DNA from: Agarophyton chilense
Taxonomy: Eukaryota; Rhodophyta; Florideophyceae; Gracilariales; Gracilariaceae
Direction: 5' to 3'
NCBI GenBank assembly: GCA_030374765.1
Contig: JARGXX010000111.1
Coordinates: 1,178,001-1,242,000 of the forward strand
DNA length: 64,000 nucleotides
Shown here piece after piece: positions 1-11,151 of this stretch (its first letter is position 1; each line of letters opens with the position of its first letter). The position numbers were made by a program, and so were the translations under genes. Below the pieces are notes generated by a model that ran no database searches, was not told the origin of the DNA, and worked only from the letters and a program-made list of their open reading frames with translations.

Positions 1-1311
1 TTGGAGTCGGCGCTTCCCGCTGTGTCTTATGAACTGTGCACAGGGGTGAGCGCCGCACATAATAATATCTAGATATGAAAATTGTTAGCCAATCAACCCC
101 TCTACAGTACGGGATAACTATCTCTGAATAGGCTTCCGTCTACGAAGGGTAGACTTGGTTGCCACGTGGCTACCCTCTATATACGCCGTTGTCAATCCGG
201 TATTTCCCTACAAAGGGTCGAATCAGATGCGCCGTTGCAGACCGAGATCTCACGTGTAACATACCACCTTGTGGAGCAAAACCCGGCAACGGGAAGTGCT
301 CTCAAGGTGTTCGAAGCCTTGCTCCCTGGGGGGAGGCAGACTCAGAGACAGAGCCCTCCGTTCCACCCGTAGTGTGGGGTGTAACTCCCACGCGGGATTC
401 CGGCAGTACCGACGGAGGTGAGGGGTAGAAACCGTTGGGTCGGTAATGGGTATGGGTATCCCAAAGAATGGGGGAAAATCCGGCGAAGAAGAAAAACGGG
501 GCGAGGGTCGGGCACTAACAGGCACCGGACCCGAGAACCAGAAAAGGGGCGAAACAACAAAAGAAACCCAATACAGGGGCGAAAACCTGTCCTCGAAAGG
601 AAACACAAAAAGCACGCAACAAGTAAGCAGAACCCCCACGGGGTATCGTGCACGCAGGTCGTCTGAGCGGTTCCAAGGGGGTGGTTGCACGGAACCCAAA
701 CGTGGGCACTCTCCGAGTGGAGTCGTGTCCCTACGCAGGCGTTGCTAACCAGAGCCCGTTCCGGGTTGTAAGGCCGAAAAGATGGCGACGAAGAACCTCT
801 AAAGGTATCGAAGACCAACCTTGGTTACCATTTACTCTGAGCTTCGGACTGTCAGATCTCATCTCCCTAAGTAGGGCCCACTAACTAAACTCTACAGTAG
901 TACACACCTGCTCAGGGCCATACACGTGGAGATCCAACTGTCAGGGCCCAAAAGTCCAACGTTCTACAAATATCCGAAAATCGGTGCCAAAATTAAGCCA
1001 CGTGGATCACGGGGCCAATCCAACCATGGGCCATCCGAATTTTCTCTTATAGGCGAAATATAACCAGAAAACAGTGCCACCTCAGCACACCTTAGAGGGG
1101 ATCATAATCATAACCCTCGGAGGGTTCAATCCTCATTCTATGAGTTGCATCTTCAAGTATCCCCTGACTGAGCGTTGCTCTACACACCTCACGGGCTATC
1201 TGCGGGGTGCCGCTTCATGACTTCATCCTAGCCGTTGCACTCACTTATGAGTATCATTGTACTTAGCCAAAAAACAATTCCATCGGCATTCCGACTGTGT
1301 AGAATACTACA
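1..1311 (-). repeat. 3' LTR of element A, split by a solo LTR
   Basis: Positions 1-269 and 1190-1311 match 10761-11151 colinearly. Removing the 915-bp insert and one copy of its 5-bp duplication leaves 391 bp, the same length as the right LTR. The minus-strand start is TGTAGTATTCTACAC, directly after a purine tract. The left edge may extend beyond the window. The two LTRs differ at many positions, in keeping with an old insertion. Confidence 0.88.
270..1184. mobile_element. Solo LTR (family S), 915 bp, TSD CACCT
   Basis: The insert begins TGTGGAGCAA and ends TTGCTCTACA, a 10-bp terminal inverted repeat with one mismatch and TG...CA ends. CACCT flanks it at 265-269 and 1185-1189. The intact allele of the site is visible in the other LTR of element A at 11021-11035, so the boundaries are exact. 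A second copy lies inverted at 62507-63429. No coding domain is present; the proline/arginine-rich ORFs inside are not supported as genes. It could also be a non-autonomous DNA element, but 5-bp duplication with TG/CA ends favours an LTR. Transcription direction is unknown. Confidence 0.85.
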
Positions 1312-1326
1312 CAGCCCCCCTCTTAA
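1312..1326 (-). other. Polypurine tract of element A
   Basis: On the minus strand the sequence AAGAGGGGGGCTG lies directly before the LTR start TGTAG, as expected for the plus-strand primer of reverse transcription. Confidence 0.75.
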
Positions 1327-1434
1327 CCGCGAAGCACAGGTGACGCAAGACGTCTTTACATACCGGAGCATGCATCGACATTCCGAAATTTCCTCCTCTC
1401 CACGAAAGTACCATCTGTTTCGACTTGATCAGCG

Positions 1435-3094
1435 ATGAACCCATACGCGCCGCACAACTCCAACAACGGAGACGTACCCTCGGAAGATCCTTACGCCAGC
1501 AGTGGCTTCAATTCGCAAGCTGCGGCGCCTTCGGCCTTCCGATCAGTGCGGTCTCCTCCAGTGGGTTTCCACTCCTTGTCCTACAGCCTTTGGCTTCAGG
1601 TGTGATTTCGAATGCGGCTTATGTATCCTCGGATGGGATCATTCGAGAGCCGTCTCGTCGGGCTCAACGCAGCTATCCACATCCCGCGGACTTTGTGGGA
1701 CGAGACCCTCTCGACAATGCTGGCCTCTTCGCGCAGGCTCCCTGGTTTGACGCAATCGCTCTTCACGATGACGCGTTGATCAACCGATACGTTTTCCGCG
1801 GTTTCCTTCCCAACGGCCTTCCGTATGCGGCTATCCGCAGCCATGATTGGCTTACTCACTGTGCCTTGCCAAATAACGCGATTGACCGGTATACCAACGA
1901 AAGTATGGACGAAGCCCGAACTCGGTTCACCAAGCTGATATACCAGCGTCTGCACCGTTTCATTACCACGGTCGTTCTCACTGGAGATTGGAATCTGGAT
2001 CCCTGGATTGCTCGCACAAATGGCACAGGATACTCGTACATCGAGACCTTATAAGAAGTCGACGTCGACGAATGGCGCTGCTTACGCGATGTACGCGACG
2101 CGGCACTCTGCTTTCGCCGGCCCTTGCTATGTGCGGACTTCCGCTTCCTCCATAAGAGAGACATTCGTTATTGTGAATATCCTCGTTGGGAACGACGTAC
2201 GAGATTCCGCTTGGGGTACCTGGTTCTATACCAAATGATCGAGATTGATCGAATTAGGCGGAATGCTCGCATCGGACGCTATGTCGCGCTGCCAGAACAC
2301 TGGGTAGAGATCGAGAGCCCTCTTGGATGTCCGGTGGGCCTTCCTCCTGCCATAACCTATATCGGTTCCGCGTTGATTAACGACCCGTTCTCGGGATACT
2401 GAACGGTCGTGTTCTCCGAATTCATTTCCATGATGGCAGCATATATTCTCTGGGATACATACGGTACCTATCGTGTTTGGTACATGTCACCAACAGCGCG
2501 GAGATATGCGAGACAACTCTATCTTTCCCTTGTGCTGGGGTCCCGTGCCAATTATGACGAATTCCTACTCTTGGTAGACTTGATCGACAGTATCGACTGG
2601 AATGGGGTTCCATTGGAGCAAGCAGCTAGAGGCACAAGGGTGCGTCATCGACATCATTCGCCAGGACGCACAGCTAAAGTTGGAGATTTTGTATAGTATA
2701 ATCCCTGGACCAGCCAGATAATCACGTCTGATCAGGCTCGTGACCTTCGTGCGAATCCTAGCGAGTTACCTCCAAATCAGCGTACTGGATATGTGTACGA
2801 GTCCACACCTTCCGAGTTTGACCAGGTGCTGATGCCGAGGTCGATTTCGAGGATGAACCTGAACTATTCGGTACTGCGCCTGTGACGGCTGATTCGCCAG
2901 CAACGGCTACGACATCGAGTGTCAATCCGTCGATGGGATACTATCATAGGTTCGCCCAACAACCGAGCGATGTGGAGGATCCCTTTTTGGCACCGTTGAG
3001 ACATTTCCTCTTAGACGCGGGTTTCCGCGAAGCACCACTGCAAGGCGATCGTGCTGCGCTTACCGCCATGCAGAATCATCATACCAGCGGGTAA
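1435..3094 (+). pseudogene. Antisense accessory gene of element A (unknown product), decayed
   Basis: An ATG at 1435, just inside the 3' LTR, starts a reading frame beginning MNPYAPHNSNNGD that runs against the retroelement strand. A shift near 1590 moves to a frame that stays open to about 2820 except for stops at 2052, 2400 and 2694, and a second shift near 2826 continues to 3094. In total about 550 codons of coherent, non-repetitive, protein-like sequence remain (for example WFDAIALHDDALINRYVFRG and VVLTGDWNLDPW). I do not recognise the family. The last codons run into GGTAAGT, which could be a splice donor. Antisense ORFs between pol and the 3' LTR are known from some plant Ty3 elements, which makes this an accessory gene candidate; it could instead be a captured host gene. 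Confidence 0.6.
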
Positions 3095-3252
3095 GTTCTT
3101 TGACCGACTTTAGATGTCGTCAACACCCTTGAGGCGATAATATAAACCAAATTTTTCTGTTTCCGTGACATCACGTTTCCCTAAGTACTTCTTCTTCTTC
3201 TCTAATTTTCTCGTCTTCTTCTCTCACATCCTTCTTTTGAAGGGAAAGGGGA

Positions 3253-3534
3253 TTAGCAGTCACTCCGCGAAATCGCGTTTAGAAAGCCCTTCATCGCGAT
3301 GTCGATCTCCGCAGAGAGTGTTAGTCGAATGCAACGATGATAACGCACAACCTGCGAGCGCGGAATATGAGTATTAGGCTCCCACGTATCCGCTTCCGGA
3401 GAAAAACCGTACAAACGGATACAATACAGTAGTCTGTGGGTGTCTTCGTCTTCGCCGTGATCGATGATGCGATCTATGACGTATTCCTGGGCATTTCCCA
3501 TCGTTTCGGTGGATGGCGCGAGGTTCCAGTTCAC
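3253..3534 (-). pseudogene. Chromodomain, C-terminus of element A pol
   Basis: The peptide has EYVIDRIIDHGEDED, then FSPEADTWEP and VVRYHR, the typical pattern of a chromodomain: N-terminal beta strand, aromatic W in TWEP, closing helix. In chromoviruses this module binds modified histones and directs integration. It lies downstream of integrase but in another frame, so the polyprotein is broken here. Between 3095 and 3250 there is no gene; the minus strand is strongly purine-rich at 3180-3245. Confidence 0.8.
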
Positions 3535-3640
3535 CGGCTTATACCGTCTGACAAACGAACGAATTGAACCCTGACTGGATGTGACAACTTTGTCTTTTCC
3601 TTGAAACTCTCGAGAAAGCGCTTGGGAACTCCCTACATAT

Positions 3641-5365
3641 TCAGGTTAAACCTGCGTAGCCTGTTCGGACAGCCGAGGGCTTTTTTGTGCCACTGTAGCG
3701 CCGTTCTCGGCTTGTGATTGCATAGTCGTCGGGTCTACGGTTACCCGTTTTTTCACGTTGCGTGTTCTTTCTGTACTTATTAGGGGCCTGAGCCAAACTG
3801 GGCTTCTTCACCGAAGGTTCGGCCGGAGGTGCATCCACCACTAATGGAGGTTTAGCCTCATCTCCTCTTTCTTCTCTTTGGTCGGCTGCCAAGGGCGATC
3901 TCTCAACGAGTGGCGTTCCACTTGACGGTTCAACTTGAACGGATAACGGCGTGTGTGCAGCGGCTTCTGGACCGGATCTAGCTAGGCCAAATTTGAAAAT
4001 ATCTTTCCTGTCTTCAGGTCCTGTGGTCGTACCAGAGTGCTGGCTCTTACCAGGGGGCTTATTCAGATTTTTCAGAGAATTGCCGTGGAATGCCACTGTA
4101 CTGCCGCGCAGCGGGAGATCACGAGCCGTGTCAGGGTCGTGTGCCACGGAAGGCGGGTCGTCTGATTCGACGGGTAGCTCCCGTTCCTGCCGATAAACAG
4201 CGCTTCATTTCCCAGTTTCCTGGGGTTCAGAGTTGTCTGGTGCGGTTTCAACACGATCGCTCGAAAACCGTTCAACGTCCTCTCCTGTCTTCAGGACTAC
4301 TGTGTCACCGGTAAGCTCCATTACCTTGAAAGGTCCGGATGCTACCGGTAGCAATTTGTGATGTGGTCCATCCTGCTTTTCTAGTCTTTCCACGCGAACA
4401 AACACGTATCCTCCTATCCGGAGATCTGACAACTGTCTTCGCCGTCGGGCGTCCGAATTACGTTTGTAATGCGTTTGCGTTTTTGCCAATTCTCGAGCTG
4501 CTTGCTCTGTCCTTAACCTAAGGTCGTTACTCCACTTCAGATGGTTCTTCGCCGGTGTCGGCTTGTCTTCCTCGACTTCGTCCAACCTAATAGGTAGTGA
4601 CGGTGGGCTACGTGATATCACGAGATCAAAAGGAGCCGCCTTGGTAGACGTATGCACTTGCGTGTTGTACGCATAACAGAGTATTTCTGTGTACATGTCC
4701 CACTTCTTCGGGTGATCCGCTATGTAATGCCGAAGAGCGGCTAATAATGTACGGTTGTAGCGTTCCACATGACCATTACACTGTGGGTGGCAGGTCGTGG
4801 TAAACACGTTCTTGATTCCCATTATTCGGCTTACATTCTGAAAGAACTTAGCAACAAACTGCTTTCCCTTATCTGATTGCAGAACTTCCGGCGGTCCGTA
4901 CACATAAACCCAGTGTTTGATGAAAGCCTGAGCTACTACCGAAGCGGTTATCCTCTTCAACGGTATAGTCCGTTCAAGTTTTGATAATCGAACTGTAATT
5001 ACCAGTAGGTCGCGATATCCTTGATTGGAACGAATTAGCTCTCCAATTATGTCGATGCTTACGAATTGTAGAGGCGCCTTCGCCGGGACTGCTGCCATCT
5101 TTTTCCTCTTCTTATATAGTTTCACGCGATTCATCGCACAAATTCGGAATAGCTTCACCGTAGCATGGCAGTCCATTGCCAACGTTGGCCAATAGAAGTC
5201 CCTTCTTAGGGCCATTAACAATCTTGTTCCTCCTGGGTGTCCAGATAGCTTCGCATAATAGGCCAAGTAGAGTACATGACTCTTCCAAGCGTACGGAACT
5301 ACGATCTGATCATGCATCTCGACATGTCTGAGAAATATACCTTGTGAATCGAGCGAAAAGGGCAA
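3641..5365 (-). pseudogene. Integrase region of element A
   Basis: The frame opens with the zinc-binding part (Y-x-L-S-G-H-P-G-G, then the cysteine pair ending RICAMNR) and continues into the catalytic core. The DDE residues are visible: D in VSIDIIGEL, D in LQSDKGKQF, and E in GHVERYNRT. A C-terminal segment with DLRIGGYVFVRVERL resembles the GPY/F-type tail. A stop at 4205 is followed in the same frame by a proline/serine/lysine-rich tail ending at 3641. The 386-residue block 4205-5365 is the best preserved part of the element. Confidence 0.88.
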
Positions 5366-5443
5366 ATCCTCCCCCCCATTAAAACGAGAGCGTATCTCTG
5401 TGCAGAATTCATCTGTGAGTTGCTCATGGAGGAGCTCAGTGAT

Positions 5444-6009
5444 CTAGATACGCTCGAGTTGATCAGGAGGTTCAGTGCCATGTGTTACCATGAGAGGGTC
5501 CAATTGGGAGTAATCCCTTTCATCTTCTTGACCTTCAAGTTGCCTTTCATCTTTGTTCGTCTCCATTGAGAATGACGGTATATCGTCATCGATTTCTCCT
5601 TGGGTTTCCCCTGATGTTTCCAATCGCGATAAAGCGTTGGCTTGTATGTTTGCCAGTCCGTTTTTATGTTTTACTTCGAAATCGAACTCAGATAGTCGTA
5701 AGCGCCAACGTGTCAATCTTCCGGAGGGGTCTGTTATTGATTATAACCATCGTAGGGATGAATGATCCGTATGGATGGTAAAGGTTTCTCACTGGAGATA
5801 GGGTCGTAAAGTAGTCAGCGTCCTCACAACCGCAAGGAATTTTTTTCTGATACGGAGTAATTCTTCTCTGCAGCGTTCAGCGTTCGTGACCAGTAACCGA
5901 TTGGTTTCCTCTGACCATCCGGTTCGGTCTGAAAAAGGGCGCACACTACCTGATACTCACTGGAGTCGGTATCCAAAGAATAGGGTAGCTTGGGTTTGGG
6001 CAAGGCCAA
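5444..6009 (-). pseudogene. RNase H region of element A
   Basis: Two blocks are recognisable: SLDTDSSEYQVVCALFQ plus GYWSRTLNAAEKNYS at 5824-6009, and WRLRLSEFDFEVKHKNGLAN followed by NALSRL at 5444-5716. These are the start and end of the RNase H domain typical for Ty3 elements. The middle is frame-shifted. Confidence 0.8.
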
Positions 6010-6969
6010 GATTGGTGCTGTGACGAGTTTGTCTTTAAAGTCTTGAATGATTCGTATTCGGCGGGTCCGAACTCCTCGAGCTTAATCGGTTGTATTTTAC
6101 GCAACGATGCATTCAATGGAGCTGCAATGTGCGAGGAGCGCGGTATGAATTGTCTGTAGACGTTACATGATCCAAGGAAGAATCGCAATTGAGTCTGTGT
6201 CGAAGGTGGTTGTGACTCATGGACTGCCGCTGTCTGCGATTCATGAATTCCAAGCTGACCGGGTCTAATTATGTGGCACAAGTTCTTCACAGTATTAGCG
6301 AACCACTCGCATTTTTTGAACTGCGAGGTTATACTTGCTGTCTGCAACGCTTTGAGGCTCTCATCTACATGTCGCATATGACTTTCCATATCGTGAGAGA
6401 AGATAATGACATCTTCCAAATATACTAAACCTTTTTTACCATTTATACTTCGAGATTAATATGTCCAGGGTGCACTGGAACCTTGCTGGATCATTGCTAT
6501 GTCCAAATGGCATCCGCTTAAAACAGTGTAGTCCAGCATGTGACACAAATACATTCTTATCCTGATCTTCTCCGCCTACCCGAACCAGCCAGTAGCCCGT
6601 GTTGGCGTCAAGCGTGTTGAACATGTTCGCATCGCCTAAGCTGTCTATACACTCGTCCATGCGAGGCAGTAGATATGTATCTCGCATCGTAACTGCGTTG
6701 AGTTTCCGATAGTAGACACAGAATCGTAAAAGACCATCAGGTTTTGGGACTAGCACCACAGGGGAAGCCCAAGTAGATAATGCTGCTTCTATTACTCCCG
6801 CTTCGAGCATCTTGGCAACATTGTTCTCCTCGATCTGACGAGTTCGCGGTCCTGCTCTGTAAGGTGGCTGAGAAATGGGGTGAGATCCCGGAATAACATC
6901 AATATGATGTCCTGTGGCGGAGATCTCTCCTAGTTTTCCACTCCACATAGAGGCATACTTTTTCAACAT
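5946..6969 (-). pseudogene. Reverse transcriptase of element A
   Basis: Palm and finger motifs are present in order: SPVVLVPKPDG, LNAVTMRDTYLLPRMD, FNTLDANTGYW (first catalytic Asp), MPFGHSNDPARFQ. The YxDD box reads YLED at 6411-6422, so one catalytic aspartate is changed to glutamate. A stop lies just before it (about 6425-6436). The enzyme would be inactive. Confidence 0.88.
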
Positions 6970-6978
6970 TTGTTTGAT

Positions 6979-7887
6979 TCATTCCTTGTATCCTTCGGGA
7001 TCATTCTCGAGAACTAAGTCTTCGACAAGCTTGTCTGAGTCCTTCTGTTCTTCTGTCGTTTGCGACTGCTCTCTGGGACCTTCATGTGCGCCAATTGATT
7101 CATCTGACACACCAGCAAACCGAACCATTTCGGAGGTAGAGACATGAGTCGGAACTACTGCTATAGGGTGCGGCAGAGCAACTGCAACGATCTGATTCTT
7201 TGGTATACGATAATCGTTATCAGTAAAGTTAATAATGAGTATTCGGAAGGGTTTTTCCGGTTCAACTTGGGCAATTCCATTCGCTGCTAGAAGTCCTTGA
7301 TGCTCGTACAAAGCTGCTTTTCGCTGGAATACCACAAGACCGTGTCGTTGTGTTATCACTTGTACCCAGGTTTGGGATTGAGCCTTTAACACTGTAGGTT
7401 TCGACATACGAATCTTTGGTGATGCACGACCACGAGCCAACTCGTATTCAAGTGAGGGTGGAAGCGGAGCAGCTGTAGGGACTCTTCGTAGTGGTCTTCT
7501 CACTATAGGCACTGTCGAGCCATCGTCCAACCTGACTAGTCGACTCCGAGGGCGGAATGCTTCGACAGATCTATCACAATAATCACATCCCAGAACAAGT
7601 GGGGCGGCCAGTGACTTGCAGACAATAAACGTCGCCTTCAATAAAAAGTTTCCGAGTCGAACGAGCAACTTCACTGTTCCAATTGTTGTCACTGCGTTCC
7701 TGTTAGCATCTCGTATATCCGGCAATGGAACGTAACAATTCGTTCCTGATCGGTGGGTCATAGTTCGGATATCCGAATAAAGTTCGGTCCGGCGCCTATA
7801 CAAAGAACTGTCAGGCGGTGGGTCAGTAAATCCTTTTCCAAGCCGATGTCGGCATAAACTTTTATAGTTCCTCTTCTGAATTATCAT
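6979..7887 (-). pseudogene. Aspartic protease region of element A
   Basis: The block APLVLGCDYCDRSVEAFRP resembles the C-terminal half of a Ty3 protease, with the I/L-L-G motif. The expected active-site D-S/T-G-A is not intact; the nearest candidate reads DSS. It is followed by a linker into RT. The stretch 7888-8426 between protease and gag is frame-shifted coding debris with several stops; I see no CCHC zinc knuckle in it. Confidence 0.6.
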
Positions 7888-8426
7888 AATAAAGTTTTCC
7901 CGTTTCGACGGGCAAGTAAATCTTCTTCAAGGACGTTTGAGTTCACAGTCAAAATATACTCGCTTTCCAAAGGACGGATTCAATCAGCTCGACGGAAGAT
8001 GATGAGTCATCATCAGGACCTTGGGTTTCCAAGCGCGGGAACAAGGAGGGGAGCACTCCCTGTTCGGCTTTACGCGATGTAATAGGGCCGTCCCCCTAGG
8101 GGTTCCCTCACTTAGTTTCTCGACTGAGGCGGGTCGTTCGCCCTTAGGGCGTTGCTTCCAACTTGCGAATTAGCCTTTGGTGATTCAGTGTTCTGAATCA
8201 CTAAAGCTCCAGATTGACGTCCAGGATGGTATCTAAGCCATCCTTTGACCTTTCAGTAGGTACCAGCCGGCTCCCGAATTCTATCCTCCACTGAGAGAGT
8301 CTCGTAATTCGTGGGGACGCGAACTAAATCCTTTGCAGGAAGGATACATTCTGAAGAGAGATTATGAAGGCCATAACCCAGATAGCATATTAACGCTTCA
8401 CGGCGTGCTGCAGACCTCGGTTGTGA

Positions 8427-10285
8427 TCAAGACGCTATTCGCCAGTCCACCCATCCAGGGTTTTCATTCTTGAATCCTCCTTCCGGGAGTTTCATGTATG
8501 TACGGGGTACTGGAAGTCTGCCCTCCGTAGCCATTAGAGTTTCTTCCTCTTGGGATTCTGAGTTAGGTAGATCCTCTATGGGCACCGATGAGTGCCAATA
8601 ATTCCTAAGGTGAATAGCATCGTGTTGCGATTGGTTATCGTGTCTGACAAACGACGACTCTTGAGAGTGAACTAGAGATTCCAGGTGGAACACCTTTCGA
8701 GTGGGTTTCGCGTATTGTTTGCGTCTTTCCTCTACTTTAAATGCACCAAGCGCTATAGTGTTCCGCGTAACTTAGCGAGATCTTACTGCGTAACCTTCAG
8801 CTTTCCCAAACTGAACCAACTCCAGAAATGGGGTTATTTCATGCTTCTCTCGGAATCGAGCCACTACAGATTTGATATTGGGATCGAGCCCATTGATGGA
8901 CAAGGTAATCTTATTCTCCGTTGGGTGAACGTTTCCACGGCGCGTGGCCATTTTGTTAAGCCTCGAGCTGTACTCTGCTTCTTCCTCACTAGGTTTCTGG
9001 GTCATATCACGAAGATACAGGATAGCCTGTCGGATTGCGTTCGATGTCAAATAGCTTCGCAGTAAGTACTGCACTCCCTCCGGCCAGGATGTTACACCTT
9101 CTTCGTCAGCTGTCAGAGATCCGCAAACGGAGCGATAGTGCTCGGACGCAAAACCCGTCAAGAAATGTCGTTATGAAACCAAAGCTTGAGGTTCAATCAT
9201 TTCTAAGGTGTCCGCCTCGGCAACGAAACGAGTAAAGAACTCGATAACCGGAATGGGCATTTTTCCATCAAAGACTAGATCATTCAGTCCAATCTTCAAT
9301 AGCCTAGTGTGGTCTTTAACCTTTGCGGTTTCGCGACCCGATCGCTTCTTTCCCCCTCCCTTCAGGCAATAATACCTGTAGTTTAGTACTTTCCGATACA
9401 ACGGATTGGTACAAGTAATTGGCCTGAGACACTTCTACTTTGGGCCTTTCTTCCTTAATAGCCAAGAAGACTTGTTCCTCTTCCTAGAACGGGAACTGAA
9501 ATGATCATCATCACTGTCATCGTCAGTGGACGTATTCAACGAGTCATACTCGTCAGCACTGGAGTCCTCGTCCTCTGATCTTGATGAATCATCACTAGTG
9601 TCTGGCTTGGACTTTCGCTTCTTGCGACGTCTTGACATCTATTTCTTCGAACTCTCTCCCCTTAACGGGATTTCATTTCGCCCTTCACGAATTGGGCAGC
9701 AGTAGTCTGCGCATTCACCACTGCCTCCAGGCGTCCCAGACGAGGGTTAACTTGAGTGAGGATTTCCTCAACGTCAACGGTCAGGCCCGGTAAGGCCTCC
9801 GGAGCATTACTATGCCTCTCTATTACTTGGTTAAAATCCTCTCGCAGGATCCTCACAACCGCGGGCATCGGATCCCTTTCTTCTCAACGAGCGAGTACAC
9901 CTTGTTCTCGGCTCAAGCGCTCGACTTATTCGGTAATGATCGCCATCTGCGATTCCAATCCAATGATTCGCTTATGATGGGCGTTTGACTCCAATTTGAG
10001 ACTATGCACCTGAGCGCGTAAATCATTTTCACCAACAGGGGTTACGACCTGTTGGTCTCTAGGTTCATTATTAGAACCATCGGCCTCCGTCGTTGGTTCA
10101 ATCCTCAACTCCACGGGCATGGCTACATCCGAGAGATCTCGTGTATCGGTCACCGAACGAGAGCTCATCATCGCCTGACGGTATAGTCGCTCTCCAGCTT
10201 CTGTAGATGAGGCGAGCCTCGGTCGTGGGCGTGGATCTGAAGGACCCGGGGTACCAGTACTAGACTGGTTCTTCTTTTTCGGCAT
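8427..10285 (-). pseudogene. Gag of element A
   Basis: The start is MPKKKNQSSTG at 10285. Pieces in consecutive frames follow: an N-terminal helix-rich part, a Lys/Arg and Asp/Ser-rich segment at 9435-9638, and a capsid-like block at 8772-9161 (WPEGVQYLLRSYL, then ILYLRDMTQKPSEEEAEYSS). About 620 codons are spanned with at least five stops or shifts. Confidence 0.7.
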
Positions 10286-10760
10286 TCAGAACAATTCCAA
10301 TGTTCGGCGACGAAATAATTGCGGTCTTCAATTGAATAGGACAGCTTAGTTAACTACGGAACTCCGTAATAGCTGGACGTGGTCGTAAACTGCTCCCAAT
10401 TCCGTATTCCATTCGAATTAAGGATCGGTCTCGATTCCACGTTCCAGGTGCGTAATATTTGGAGTTGCCAACCACAGTGTTTCTAAGTCGAGATACAACT
10501 TGTATTATACGCTCTACGGAGATACCAGACACCTTCCACAGTGTTCGGGACTGCCGAATGGGTGCTTGCGGCTAAGGGGAAGATGCGGTAGAGCACAACA
10601 CTAGCAAGCTCTAATGGGGGTTGTAAGGCCCCACTCGCCAATGAGGGTGGTTGGTACTAAGGAACGGACAACTACTTGTTGTAGCTCGTCCGGATCTCCG
10701 GTTGAAGAATCCAGAACAAGGAACAAGTCAGTTGTGAACCTGTTTGCTGTCTCCTTTACT
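10286..10760 (-). other. 5' leader of element A
   Basis: Between gag and the 5' LTR. No gene seen. The sequence after the LTR end does not begin with the TGG expected for a tRNA 3'-end primer site, and I could not identify the primer. Confidence 0.5.
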
Positions 10761-11151
10761 TTGGAGTCGGTCCTCCCCGCTGTGCCTTAAGTAGTGTGCA
10801 CAGGGGTGAGCGCCGCACATAATAATATCTAGATATAAACATGGTTAGCCAATCAACCCCTCTACAGTACGGGATAAATAGATCTAAATGGGTTTCCGTG
10901 TACGAAGGGTAGACTTGGTTGGCACGTGGCTACCCTCTATTTACGCCGATGCCAATCCGGTATTTCCCTACAAAGGGTCGAATCAGATGCGCCGTTGCAG
11001 ACCGAGATCCCACGTGTAACATACCACCTCACGGGCTATCTGCGGCGTGCGACTTCATGACCTCATCCTAGTGGTTGAACTCACTTATGGGTATCATCAT
11101 ACTTAGCCAAAGAAATATTCCATCGGCATTCCGACAGTGTAGAATACTACA
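10761..11151 (-). repeat. 5' LTR of element A
   Basis: 391 bp matching the left LTR, ending on the plus strand in AGAATACTACA. It keeps the uninterrupted site ATACCACCTCACGGGC at 11021-11036, which defines the solo LTR insertion in the left copy. Confidence 0.88.

Larger units (their letters stand above)
1..11151 (-). mobile_element. Decayed Ty3/gypsy chromovirus (element A)
   Basis: A full-length but broken LTR retrotransposon read on the minus strand: 5' LTR at the right end, then gag, protease, RT, RNase H, integrase, a chromodomain, and the 3' LTR at the left end. The domain order (RT before integrase) and the C-terminal chromodomain place it among Ty3 chromoviruses. The coding frame is cut by many stops and shifts, so it cannot move on its own. 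The left LTR starts at or beyond the window edge, so the target duplication cannot be checked. An extra gene on the opposite strand lies between chromodomain and 3' LTR. Confidence 0.92.

Noticed and set aside
250-699. Frames of 149-159 codons found in both family-S solo LTRs
   Set aside because: They match because the DNA is repeated; the 270-1184 copy crosses the insertion border and the peptides are Pro/Arg-rich without a domain.
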